12,067 nucleotides of DNA from assembly GCA_002702965.1 (NCBI GenBank), contig PADE01000183.1, positions 7,231 through 19,297 on the forward strand, read 5' to 3'. The notes under the pieces were generated by a model. The model was not told the DNA's origin and made no database searches. It saw nothing but the letters and a program-made list of their open reading frames with translations. The DNA comes from Planctomycetaceae bacterium (lineage in GTDB: Bacteria > Planctomycetota > Planctomycetia > Pirellulales > Pirellulaceae). Each line of letters starts with the position of its first letter. The first letter of the stretch is position 1. Positions 1 to 7,839 of this stretch are shown one piece after another. The position numbers and the translations under genes were made by a program.

Positions 1-1320
1 CGGGACGTTGAAGCCTCTGGCCACCACCACCCGCCGCGCGCCAAGAACGTGATCTTCCTCCATATGGTCGGAGGGCCGTCACAGATGGACACCTTCGATC
101 CCAAGCCGGCGCTCGACAAATGGGACGGCCGATCGCTGCCAGACGAACTCACACGCGGCCAGAAGTTCGCGTTCATCACGCCGCAGGCGCGGGCCATCAA
201 ATCGCCGTATGCCTTCAAACCGCGCGGCAAGTCCGGCACTGTGATGTCGGAGTTGTTTCCCCACCTCGCCACGGTGGCCGACGATATCGCGGTGATCCGC
301 AGCATGCGGACCAACGAGATCAACCACGGCTCGGGAGAACTGTTCTTCCACACCGGACACGGCCGCATGGGCCGGCCTTCCTTTGGCGCATGGACGACTT
401 ACGGACTGGGAACGGAAAATCGCGATCTACCCGCCTACGTCGTGTTGAAGGACGGCCCCACCGCGGCCGGGACCTCCGTCTGGAGCAGCGGATTCCTTTC
501 GTCACGTCATCAGGGCGTCGAGTTCCGCCAGGGCAGACAACCAATCCACTTTCTCGACAGCCCGGAATTCACCTCGAGGTCAGAACGCCGCGAAGTGGTA
601 GACGCCATCAAGCGGCTCAACCAGAAAGCCCTGGAACGCTACCGCGATCCGGAGATTGCAACCCGCATCTCCCAGTACGAACTGGCCTACCGCATGCAGA
701 CCTCCGTGCCAGATCTCGTCGACCTGACGCGCGAGCCGGAACACATCCTCAGGCAATATGGACTGCGAGACGACCAGGGCCAGGAGTCCGGTTCCGACTT
801 TGCCCGCAACTGTCTGCTGGCGCGGCGGCTGGTCGAGAAAGGCGTGCGGTTCGTGCAGATCTTTGCCAAGGGATGGGATCATCACGCGGCCATCTACAAC
901 GCCCTGCCGCGCTCCGCCCGCACGGTCGATCGGGCCTGCGCCGGTCTGGTTCAGGACCTGAAGCAGCGCGGCCTGCTGGACGAGACACTCGTCATCTGGG
1001 GAGGCGAGTTCGGCCGTACACCGATGGTCCAGGAACACAACGCGGGGACCGGCGAAAAGACGGCGCCCGGCCGCGATCACCACAAGGAATGCTTCAGCAT
1101 CTGGCTGGCTGGCGGCGGCGTAAAACGCGGAGTTACCTACGGCGCGACCGACGAGTTTGGTTTTGGAATTGTGGAAAACGAAGTCCACGTCCACGACTTC
1201 CACGCCACCTGCCTCCATCTGCTTGGCGTGAACCACGAACGCCTGACCTTCCGCCATCAGGGGCGTGACTTCCGCCTGACCGACGTCCACGGTCACGTGG
1301 TGCACGACATTATTTCGTAG
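1..1320 (+). CDS. DUF1501 family secreted protein, 5' end outside window
   Basis: The frame is open from base 1, so the gene starts upstream. The GTG at 49 is internal, because the residues before it (HHPPRAKN) match the usual run-in to the family motif VIFLHMVGGPSQMDTFDPKP. DUF1501 proteins belong to the alkaline-phosphatase-like superfamily and normally carry an N-terminal Tat signal, which is lost here. Counting from the GTG, visible blocks are GGPSQMDTF (8-16), GWDHH (275-279), WGGEFGRTP (317-325), GRDHH (341-345) and HVHDFHAT (380-387); the Asp and His residues fit a metal site. In Planctomycetota this family is usually encoded next to a PSCyt1/DUF1549/DUF1553 cytochrome gene, which would be expected to the left of the window. 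It is followed by a 163-bp gap and another cytochrome-type gene on the same strand. The exact reaction is unknown. Family call is firm; function is inferred. Confidence 0.93.
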   Translation, partial: RDVEASGHHHPPRAKNVIFLHMVGGPSQMDTFDPKPALDKWDGRSLPDELTRGQKFAFITPQARAIKSPYAFKPRGKSGTVMSELFPHLATVADDIAVIRSMRTNEINHGSGELFFHTGHGRMGRPSFGAWTTYGLGTENRDLPAYVVLKDGPTAAGTSVWSSGFLSSRHQGVEFRQGRQPIHFLDSPEFTSRSERREVVDAIKRLNQKALERYRDPEIATRISQYELAYRMQTSVPDLVDLTREPEHILRQYGLRDDQGQESGSDFARNCLLARRLVEKGVRFVQIFAKGWDHHAAIYNALPRSARTVDRACAGLVQDLKQRGLLDETLVIWGGEFGRTPMVQEHNAGTGEKTAPGRDHHKECFSIWLAGGGVKRGVTYGATDEFGFGIVENEVHVHDFHATCLHLLGVNHERLTFRHQGRDFRLTDVHGHVVHDIIS

Positions 1321-1483
1321 TGCTGGATTCCCACCCGGAGACAGATTGGCAAGACAACAAGTGGGCGCGGAGACGCATACATCGAATTCGGTCAGCAGCG
1401 TTCCCCTTATTGTTCCCCATCAGGCGCTATAGGATTTGGGCAAAGTGATAATGACTTCGTCCCTGGCCGTGTCAGGTTCCTGA

Positions 1484-4045
1484 ATGATGCTCCCCCGCTC
1501 CGTTCGTCGATTCCTCTGCCTGTGCCTTGTTACGGGCCCCTGCGCGCTGTTTGGCAATGCGGAGTCCGCGCCGGTCCAGATTCGCAAGTTTATCGATCAA
1601 CACTGCGCCAGCTGCCACGACGATGTGGAGCTGAAGGGAAACCTGGACCTGTCGTCCCTGGCGAAACAACCGGTCGATCCCGACACGCTGCAAACCTGGA
1701 TCCAGGTGCATGACCGCGCCAAGTCCGGTGAAATGCCTCCCCAGGAAGCCGCGCGACCGGTAACATCGCATTTGGACGCGTTCCTGAAGCTGGTTGCGGA
1801 ACAGATCATGGAAACGGAGCGCCAGCTGGTTGCCGACACCGGCCGTTCGATCAAACGCCGCCTCAACCGCTATGAATACGAGAACTCGATTCGCGACCTG
1901 CTCTCGATCCCTTATCTGCAAATCAAGGACTCTTTGCCCGAGGATTCAACGGCCCACGGCTACAACAAACTCGGCGAAGCGCTGGATGTTTCGCACGTCC
2001 AACTGGCCCGTTATCTGCGCACTGCCGAAAGCGCCTTGCGGGAGGCTGTGATTCCCCAGGTCGCAAAACCGGCACGAATCCAACAGCGCTACTATTCCTG
2101 GAATCAACCCGCATTCACCAAAGGCAACGGACCGCCAGTGAGAAAAACCTACCCGGTGGTGGGACTCGAGTTACGCAACGACTTGAATTCACGACATGAC
2201 GCGAAAACCGGCAAGTGGATTCGTCCACTTCCGGGGGAACACTCAGACCCCGACCGCCGGGAAGAGGAGGCGGTGGTCATGCTGATGAGCACCTATGAGC
2301 ATGTCGAAATCCAGTTCGACGAATTCCGAGCGCCTGTTTCGGGTCGCTATCGGCTTCGATTCTCTGGATACACGGTCTGGATGGCTCCCGATTTTTCAAA
2401 CGTAACAAAAGGCCGACGGACCGAGCCGATCACCATCTACTCCGACACCCCGCCCCGGACCTTGCGACGATTGGGCGCCTTCGACTTTGGGCCGGAACCG
2501 TCAGTACATGAGCTTGACGTCTGGCTGAAAGCTGGGGAAACGATCCGCCCCGATGCCTCCCGGCTGGTCCGATCGCGGCCGCCGCATTTCCAGAATCCAT
2601 TCTTGGAAGCAGACGGAATGCCGGGCGTGGCTTTTCAATGGATGGAAGTCGCAGGTCCCCTGTTCGAGTCCTGGCCGCCACCTGGCCATCAACTGCTGTT
2701 TGGCGAAACCGAAAACACCTTGGATGAACAAGGACGGGTTGTCGTGGAAAGTCGTCAGCCGGCCCGGGACGCGGACCGGTTGCTGGGCAATTTCCTTCAA
2801 CAAGCCTACCGGCGCCCGGTAAGCCCGGCTGACCGTGAACGCTTTCTGGCGTTGATTCTCGATTCCCTCGCCAAGGGGCATCGCTTCATGGATTCCATGA
2901 TTGCAGGTTACACGGCCGTGCTCATCTCTCCGGGATACCTTTATCATCAGGCGTACCGGGGGCCGCTCGATGGGCATGCGCTGGCAGAACGCCTGGCCTA
3001 TTTCCTTTGGAATTCACCCCCGGACGAGGAGCTTCTCAGGCTCGCGGCCAACGCAGACATTCTCAATCCGGCCATCCAGAGCCAACAGGTGGAACGTCTG
3101 CTCGACGACCCGAAATCCCGTCGCTTCGTCAACGCTTTTCTCGATTACTGGCTGGATCTGCGCCACATGGCGGCCAGCGGCCCGGACACCGAACTCTATC
3201 CGGAATACCAATTGGACGACGCGTTGGTGGAGTCCCTGCCGGCGGAAACCCAGCTCTATTTCCTGGAACTCATCAAAGGCAATCTGGGCGTCCGTCATGT
3301 GGTCGACTCGGATTTCATCATTATTAACGAACGCCTGGCAACCCTCTACGACATCGGGGGCGTTTTCGGGGCTCATTTCAGACCGGTTGAACTTCGCGAA
3401 GAGAGCCCAAGAGGCGGTCTGATGACCCAGGCCAGTATTCTTAAAGTGACTGCCAACGGAACCAGTTCTTCCCCAGTCACGAGGGGAGCCTGGATCATGG
3501 AACGGATACTCGGTGATCCCATTCCCCCTCCGCCACCTGCGGTCCAGGCGATCGAATCTGATATTCGGGGAGCCAAGACCATTCGGGAGCAGCTGGCTCT
3601 GCATCGTTCCCAGGACAGTTGCAATATCTGTCATGTTAAAATCGATCCAGCAGGGTTTGCCCTGGAAAACTTCGATGTGATGGGCGGCTGGCGCGATCGC
3701 TATCGGACGACGAACAAGGGAGAGGGGGAACGCGCTCCAGGCGTTGGACACAACGGACTGATCAATCGCTATCGCATCGGTCGGCCCATCGATGCCTCAA
3801 GCGAGCTTCCCGATGGCAGGTCCTTCAAAGACATCCGCGAATTGAAGCAGCTGCTCTTGTCCAACGAGCAGCAATTGGCCCGAAACCTCGTGGAACAACT
3901 CGCGATTTACGCCACCGGCGCTTCGATCCGGTTTTCCGATCGCCAGCACATCGAAGACATCATCAGAAACAGCAGACCCAAAACTTATGGCGTGCGCACG
4001 CTGATCCACGAACTCGTCAAGAGCGACCTGTTCCTCAACAAATGA
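1484..4045 (+). CDS. Planctomycete cytochrome c-type DUF1592/DUF1588/DUF1585 protein
   Basis: An 853-residue exported protein with two CxxCH haem-binding motifs. A signal peptide (residues 1-27) precedes a PSCyt1-type cytochrome domain with CASCH (41-45) and the likely distal-Met segment SGEMPP (81-86). Next come DUF1587 (about 125-190, RRLNRYEYENSIRDLL), a beta-rich region resembling a carbohydrate-binding or PA14-like insert (about 270-400), DUF1595 (about 425-485, AYRRPVSPADRERF), DUF1592 (about 495-625, AERLAYFLWNSPPDEELL), DUF1588 (about 640-740, RGGLMTQASILKVTANGT, then CNICH at 713-717 and KIDPAGFALENFD), and DUF1585 (about 775-853). The order and length are those of full-length family members, so the gene looks intact. 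CAGG at 1473-1476 is a weak ribosome-binding site seven bases before ATG 1484; ATG 1487 is an alternative start. The DUF1552 gene follows 12 bp later, the standard partner. The role is inferred to be extracytoplasmic electron transfer or substrate oxidation. Confidence 0.95.
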   Translation: MMLPRSVRRFLCLCLVTGPCALFGNAESAPVQIRKFIDQHCASCHDDVELKGNLDLSSLAKQPVDPDTLQTWIQVHDRAKSGEMPPQEAARPVTSHLDAFLKLVAEQIMETERQLVADTGRSIKRRLNRYEYENSIRDLLSIPYLQIKDSLPEDSTAHGYNKLGEALDVSHVQLARYLRTAESALREAVIPQVAKPARIQQRYYSWNQPAFTKGNGPPVRKTYPVVGLELRNDLNSRHDAKTGKWIRPLPGEHSDPDRREEEAVVMLMSTYEHVEIQFDEFRAPVSGRYRLRFSGYTVWMAPDFSNVTKGRRTEPITIYSDTPPRTLRRLGAFDFGPEPSVHELDVWLKAGETIRPDASRLVRSRPPHFQNPFLEADGMPGVAFQWMEVAGPLFESWPPPGHQLLFGETENTLDEQGRVVVESRQPARDADRLLGNFLQQAYRRPVSPADRERFLALILDSLAKGHRFMDSMIAGYTAVLISPGYLYHQAYRGPLDGHALAERLAYFLWNSPPDEELLRLAANADILNPAIQSQQVERLLDDPKSRRFVNAFLDYWLDLRHMAASGPDTELYPEYQLDDALVESLPAETQLYFLELIKGNLGVRHVVDSDFIIINERLATLYDIGGVFGAHFRPVELREESPRGGLMTQASILKVTANGTSSSPVTRGAWIMERILGDPIPPPPPAVQAIESDIRGAKTIREQLALHRSQDSCNICHVKIDPAGFALENFDVMGGWRDRYRTTNKGEGERAPGVGHNGLINRYRIGRPIDASSELPDGRSFKDIRELKQLLLSNEQQLARNLVEQLAIYATGASIRFSDRQHIEDIIRNSRPKTYGVRTLIHELVKSDLFLNK

Positions 4046-4057
4046 ATTCTTGATCGC

Positions 4058-5407
4058 ATGAAAACGCCCAAGCAGTCATGCCCCAGCCTTCCATTCGTGT
4101 CGACTCGGCAAGCGCTCTCGCGCCGTAAACTCATCCGCAATGCCGGGGTCGCGTTAACACTTCCCCTGCTCGATGCCATGCGGCCCGCCTTCGCGGGAGA
4201 CTCCGCCAAGGCATCGGCAAACAGGCAATCCAAACCGCGCCGCATGCTGGCCATTTGCAATAACCTGGGCCTGCTCCCGGAACTGTTTTTCCCGCAGGGG
4301 ACGGGCGCTGGGTATCCTCTTTCTCCCTACCTGAAACTTCTTGGCGCGCTGCGCAACGAGTTTACGGTCTTTAGTGGGGTATCGCATCCCGATGTGGATG
4401 GCGGTCACCCAGCCGATAATTGCTTTCTGACTGCAGCGCCTCATCCGGCAAGCGGGAGCTTCAAAAACACCATCTCGCTCGACCAGTTGATGGCCGAACA
4501 CATTGGCTACCAGACCCGATTTCCTTCCTTTACGCTGGGGGTCAATGTCGACGCGGGAATTCGCAGTCTGTCCTGGACCGAGTCCGGAGTGATGATTCCC
4601 TGCGATCAGTCGGCCGCCGATGTGTTTAAGCGCATGTTTCTGCGCGGTACGGCAAAAGAGACCGCCGCACAGGTGCGCAAACTTGAGCTGGGCCAGAGCA
4701 TCCTGGATGCCGTGGCCGGCCAGGCCCGGTCCCTGCAGCGGAATCTCGGCGGCGGCGACAAGCAACGGCTCGATCAATACTTCGCCAGTGTTCGCGACCT
4801 GGAGAAACGACTGCAAGCCTCCAAGGAGTGGGAGCATCGACCCAAGCCGAAGGTCAGCGCGCCGGTTCCGCTCGATCCCGAACATCCCAGCGACTATATG
4901 GAAAAGGTCCGCTTGATGTATGAGATTTCCAGACTGGCCTTCCAGACCGATTCGACCCGGGTCATATCGCTGCTCCTGGACAGCGTGAATTCACCCGCGA
5001 TTGAAGTGGACGGAAAGCCGGTAAGCGATGGCTACCACAATCTTTCGCATCACGGGAGGTCCGAGGAAAAACTGCAGCAACTGGAGGTGATCGACAAGTG
5101 GCATATGAAAATGCTGGCAGAGCTGTTTGACGATCTGAAGACGTTTGAAGAAGACGGGGAAACCCTGCTGGACCGCACGATGGTGGTTTATGGATCCAAT
5201 CTGGGCAATGCGCACGCTCACACGACCTTGAATCTGCCAACCATTCTTGCCGGAGGAGGCTTCCAGCACGGACAACACCTGGCTTTCGATACGGAGCGCA
5301 ACTATCCGTTGCCAAATCTGTTTGTGTCGATGCTGCAAAGAATGGGTATCGATACCGATAAATTCGCCTCCTCCACAGGAACCATGCGTGGTCTCGAATT
5401 TGCCTGA
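4058..5407 (+). CDS. DUF1552 family Tat-exported protein
   Basis: A 449-residue protein with a Tat-like signal: SRRKLIRNAG (21-30), then a hydrophobic stretch ending near MRPAFAGDSA (41-50). The rest matches DUF1552: RRMLAICNNLGLLPELFFP (61-79), FSGVSHPDVDGGHPADNCF (105-123), the HNLSHHG block (327-333) and VVYGSNLGNAHAHTTLNLPT (376-395). The N-terminal half resembles DUF1501-type alkaline-phosphatase-fold proteins, and the conserved His/Asp/Asn residues suggest a metal centre; no reaction is established for the family. It starts 12 bp after the DUF1592-type gene and is almost certainly cotranscribed with it; these two families are a recurring pair in Planctomycetota. No good Shine-Dalgarno sequence is visible, which fits translational coupling. 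The gene appears complete. Family assignment is firm; the enzymatic role is unknown. Confidence 0.95.
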   Translation: MKTPKQSCPSLPFVSTRQALSRRKLIRNAGVALTLPLLDAMRPAFAGDSAKASANRQSKPRRMLAICNNLGLLPELFFPQGTGAGYPLSPYLKLLGALRNEFTVFSGVSHPDVDGGHPADNCFLTAAPHPASGSFKNTISLDQLMAEHIGYQTRFPSFTLGVNVDAGIRSLSWTESGVMIPCDQSAADVFKRMFLRGTAKETAAQVRKLELGQSILDAVAGQARSLQRNLGGGDKQRLDQYFASVRDLEKRLQASKEWEHRPKPKVSAPVPLDPEHPSDYMEKVRLMYEISRLAFQTDSTRVISLLLDSVNSPAIEVDGKPVSDGYHNLSHHGRSEEKLQQLEVIDKWHMKMLAELFDDLKTFEEDGETLLDRTMVVYGSNLGNAHAHTTLNLPTILAGGGFQHGQHLAFDTERNYPLPNLFVSMLQRMGIDTDKFASSTGTMRGLEFA

Positions 5408-5605
5408 GCATCGGATGGTGTCACCCTCGATCCGTTACTCGAAGTAATTTGAGCTACCGTTTGCACCGCGGGTAACCCCAGGGAACTGCACATCATCGAA
5501 TCTGGTTCGCATATTCACCAGCAAGGAACTCCCAGGAACTCGCGAGCGTCCACTCGGGGATCGAGGTGTTTCTGGTGTTGGACTTCCCGCATAATCGGAG
5601 CCCAT

Positions 5606-7048
5606 ATGATGCGTCCCGCGAGAGTGATCATCCAGTGTCTGCTGTTCGCGGGCCTGTCGGCAGCAGCGCTGCTCGTGCCTGGCCGAGTCGCGGCCAAGAC
5701 AAATGTGATCTTTGTACTCACCGATGACCAGGGTCATTGGGCGCTGAATGCGAACGGCGACGACGATTGCCGATCTCTTGTGACACCGAATCTGGCTCGC
5801 CTGGCCCGGCGGGGAATGCGGTTTTCGCACGCCGTCGCTTGCTCGCCCGTCTGTTCAGCCAGCCGCGCAACCTGGTTAACCGGACGAATTCCGTCCAAGA
5901 CTGGGGTCCAGGATTATTTGCGCTTTGAAGAAACCCACGGTGAGCGCGTGAAGTCTTACATCAAAGGGCAGCCGACCCTGTCGCAAGCACTCGCGGACCA
6001 CGGCTACACCGTTGGGCTGTGCGGCAAATGGCATCTCGGAGATGACGCCCGGCCACAGGCTGGCTTCTCTTATTGGTCGACGGGGCCACCGTACGGACCC
6101 TATCGTGATCCTCTGTTCTGGAAAAACGGGAAGCGTTATCGGCGGGAGGGATACCGGACGGACTTGATCGGTGACGATGCGCTGGAGTTCATCGAACAGA
6201 ACCGCAGCAACCCCTTTTTTCTCTTTCTCTCCTTTTATGCACCACACACGCCGCTGAAGTACCAGCCCGAGAAGTACCGGGCGCCCTACCGCGATTCGAC
6301 CTTCGACTGCTTTCCCGATCTGCCGGTTCATCCATTCCACATGCGGGAGTTGAACGGTCGCGTGAATGGAACCTTGGCTAATTTCAGTAATCGCCATAGC
6401 AAGCTTAGCTATGCGGCGCTCGTTACCGGCCTCGACCACAACCTGGGCCGCGTGCTCAAGAAGCTCGACGAACTCGAGCTCAGGCAGGACACGCTGATCG
6501 TCTTCGCCTCGGACCATGGTTATCACAGTGGCCACAAGGGGATTTGGGGCAAGGGCAATAGCACCTTGCCATTCAATCTCTATGAACGTTCCATCAGAAT
6601 CCCCCTGATTTGGAGTCACCCGGGTCGGATTCCTGCCGGGCGCACGAGCGCGGCGCTGGTCTCCTCGTATGATTTTCTCCCCACGCTGTTTGACTACTTG
6701 AAGCTGACTCCACCGGCGGATTCAGGGAGGGTCGGGCGCAGCTATCGGCGTCTTCTGGCGGAAGGGCAAGGTGCCTGGGAGGATGCCGCCTTTTTCGAGT
6801 ACGCGTATGTCCGCGGTGTTCGTACGCAGCGGTGGAAATACGTCGAGCGGACTTCCGAGTGGCCTTCGGAGCTGTTTGATCTGCAACAGGATCCAGATGA
6901 AAACCGCAACCTGATCGATGATCCCCGGCACGCCGAGTCTCTGGCCGAGCTGCGACGCCGTCTTCATGGATTCTTTGAACGCGCGGGGGCGCCGCCGATT
7001 TCGGAATGGAAAACGACGACCAGCCAATTGTTGCCTGTCTACAAATGA
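5606..7048 (+). CDS. Secreted formylglycine-dependent sulfatase (arylsulfatase family)
   Basis: A 480-residue type I sulfatase. An N-terminal signal peptide (about 1-30, LLFAGLSAAALLVPGRVAA) precedes NVIFVLTDDQG, whose D40 and D41 bind calcium. The signature CSASRATWLTG begins at C83, the residue converted to formylglycine; Ala rather than Pro at the third position is allowed. GKWHLG (140-145), ASDHGYHSGHKG (301-312, D303/H304) and K316 are further active-site blocks. The C-terminus SELFDLQQDPDENRNL is the usual sulfatase tail. Hydrolysis of a sulfate ester on an extracellular substrate, probably a polysaccharide, is expected; the substrate cannot be read from sequence. GGAG at 5597-5600 lies five bases before ATG 5606 and eight before ATG 5609, so either may be used. 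A 198-bp gap separates it from the DUF1552 gene, so it may have its own promoter. An anaerobic or FGE-type maturase must be encoded elsewhere. Complete and undamaged. Confidence 0.96.
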   Translation: MMRPARVIIQCLLFAGLSAAALLVPGRVAAKTNVIFVLTDDQGHWALNANGDDDCRSLVTPNLARLARRGMRFSHAVACSPVCSASRATWLTGRIPSKTGVQDYLRFEETHGERVKSYIKGQPTLSQALADHGYTVGLCGKWHLGDDARPQAGFSYWSTGPPYGPYRDPLFWKNGKRYRREGYRTDLIGDDALEFIEQNRSNPFFLFLSFYAPHTPLKYQPEKYRAPYRDSTFDCFPDLPVHPFHMRELNGRVNGTLANFSNRHSKLSYAALVTGLDHNLGRVLKKLDELELRQDTLIVFASDHGYHSGHKGIWGKGNSTLPFNLYERSIRIPLIWSHPGRIPAGRTSAALVSSYDFLPTLFDYLKLTPPADSGRVGRSYRRLLAEGQGAWEDAAFFEYAYVRGVRTQRWKYVERTSEWPSELFDLQQDPDENRNLIDDPRHAESLAELRRRLHGFFERAGAPPISEWKTTTSQLLPVYK

Positions 7049-7062
7049 TCCGTCCGAATGAT

Positions 7063-7319
7063 TCAGCGGCTCGGTACGTACTCGGTCACACCGCGAATCA
7101 AGTTGCCGACAGTCCTTCGGATCAACACCACGTCCACGCCCACCGACATGCATTGCAGTAACAACGTCACCAGGACGCCCCAGTCGACGAGCGGGCTCAG
7201 TAGTCGCGACAAGTCGAAACGCGGTAGTTTGCCCTCGAAACGAGGTTACGGAAACAACAAAGTTGCACCAGCTGAAACAAAAACAGCCCCGGCAGGACGT
7301 AGGGTCGCAGTTTCTGCAT
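7063..7319 (-). pseudogene. Small membrane-protein ORF split by a one-base frameshift
   Basis: Reading the minus strand from ATG 7319 gives MQKLRPYVLPGLFLFQLVQL and then CCFR before the frame goes wrong. From about 7250 the next frame reads PRFEGKLPRFDLSRLL, then a hydrophobic stretch DWGVLVTLLLQCMSVGVDVV, and ends VTEYVPSR at TGA 7063-7065. The whole span is 257 bases (85 codons plus two), so one missing base near 7241-7255 would join the two halves into about 86 residues with two membrane segments. Both halves show GC-rich third positions and plausible composition. It faces the sulfatase gene convergently, 14 bp away. I do not recognise the family. It could be a real gene with an assembly error, a decayed gene, or chance open frames. 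Confidence 0.4.
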
Positions 7320-7340
7320 CGTGATTTCTCACTGCGCTCG

Positions 7341-7405
7341 GTTGGCGTCTCCAGACGCCACCAATAAAAAGGCTGGCGCGGCGGCGTGTGGCCGGCAACC
7401 GGACC
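7341..7405 (+). repeat. Dispersed repeat, copy 1
   Basis: Bases 7353-7405 match 10658-10710 at 49 of 53 positions with no gap; weaker similarity extends left to GTTGG at 7341 (10649 in copy 2). The core includes GGCGTGTGGCCGGCAACCGG (7382-7401). Copy 1 also has an inverted repeat, TGGCGTCT (7343-7350) and AGACGCCA (7353-7360) around a two-base gap, only half of which exists in copy 2. It is not followed by a T-run, so it is not a simple terminator. In both copies the repeat lies about 20-45 bases beyond a minus-strand stop codon preceded by a Cys-Lys-Ile coding end. Both copies are in the same orientation. Confidence 0.85.
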
Positions 7406-7448
7406 GGCACCAGCGGCAGCCGGATCGGCACAAGGTCATGGGGTGGGG

Positions 7449-7475
7449 CTACTTCGTGATCTTGCATTTCAGCGC
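7449..7475 (-). pseudogene. Possible relic of an LRR-gene 3' end
   Basis: On the minus strand this stretch reads ALKCKITK followed by TAG (7449-7451). The intact LRR gene further right ends ALPDCKIEK-TAG, and both stops are followed by a C-rich run and then a copy of the dispersed repeat. The DNA around the stop is also alike: GGCTACTTCGTGATCTTGCA here against GGCTACTTTTCGATCTTGCA there. No leucine-rich repeats remain upstream, so only the last few codons and the 3' flank would survive. The match is short, and the case rests mainly on the shared flank. Confidence 0.3.
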
Positions 7476-7587
7476 ACACCCGGCGCAGCCGACACCCGCC
7501 GTGCTCGCTTAATCCGTTTGACCAGTCCGCTGGTCGCGATCTTTCACGCGACCCGGCGCTGAACAAATCCCTCCTGCGTCCCTGCCC

Positions 7588-7839
7588 TCACCCACCCTGC
7601 CCGGCGCGCACGATGGCCAGGATGGCCTGCCTCAGATCTGGCGAGAGCAGCGGCCAAGTGCTGGTCACTTCATTCAGCTCCGCCTCTACGACTTGATTGG
7701 CTGCACCGAGTGCACCGCTTTTTGCAGCGCCGGTGGGGGCAAGGTGGCTGTTTCCCAGGGGCAACGGCTCTCGCTGGAATCCTGTCCCCGCCACACAGGC
7801 CTCTGGCACCCCATCGTCGGTCGTCGCACGGTTTCGCAT
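7588..7839 (-). pseudogene. Integrase-tail ORF fragment
   Basis: An open frame of 83 codons overlapping the integrase relic in another frame. Its end reads AELNEVTSTWPLLSPDLRQA followed by ILAIVRAGQGG. From memory this resembles the short Trp-Pro...Leu-Pro/Ser...Ala-Ile-Leu-Ala-(Met/Ile)-Val tail found at or just after the C-terminus of planctomycete integrases. It is in the same frame as the upstream half of the relic (7966-8268), so the ancestral gene may have crossed frames twice through base gains and losses. The first half of the frame (before about 7720) may be only the antisense of a tRNA-like remnant. Low certainty; it could be noncoding. Confidence 0.3.

Noticed and set aside
580..1305. 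Long minus-strand open frame opposite the DUF1501 gene
   Set aside because: It is fully antisense to a well-recognised gene and shows no family features; GC-rich coding regions often give such antisense frames.
49..1320. GTG 49 as the real start of the DUF1501 gene
   Set aside because: The frame is open to base 1 and the preceding residues fit the family, while a Tat signal expected before them is missing; the gene begins outside the window.
3014..3751. Minus-strand open frame of 245 codons inside the DUF1592-type gene
   Set aside because: Antisense shadow of conserved DUF1592/DUF1588 coding sequence.
5408..5430. Terminator after the DUF1552 gene
   Set aside because: CGGAT/ATCCG and GGTG/CACC can pair only weakly and no T-run follows.
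5512..5545. Short direct repeats containing AGGAACTC upstream of the sulfatase gene
   Set aside because: Only two close 8-base copies; too short to distinguish from chance or to call an operator.
5876..6619. Minus-strand open frame of 247 codons inside the sulfatase gene
   Set aside because: Antisense to a complete sulfatase with all active-site motifs; its translation has no recognisable domain.
7341..7364. Integron attC-like site
   Set aside because: The palindrome begins GTTGGCG, which does not fit the GTTRRRY core, and there is no integron integrase or cassette series nearby.
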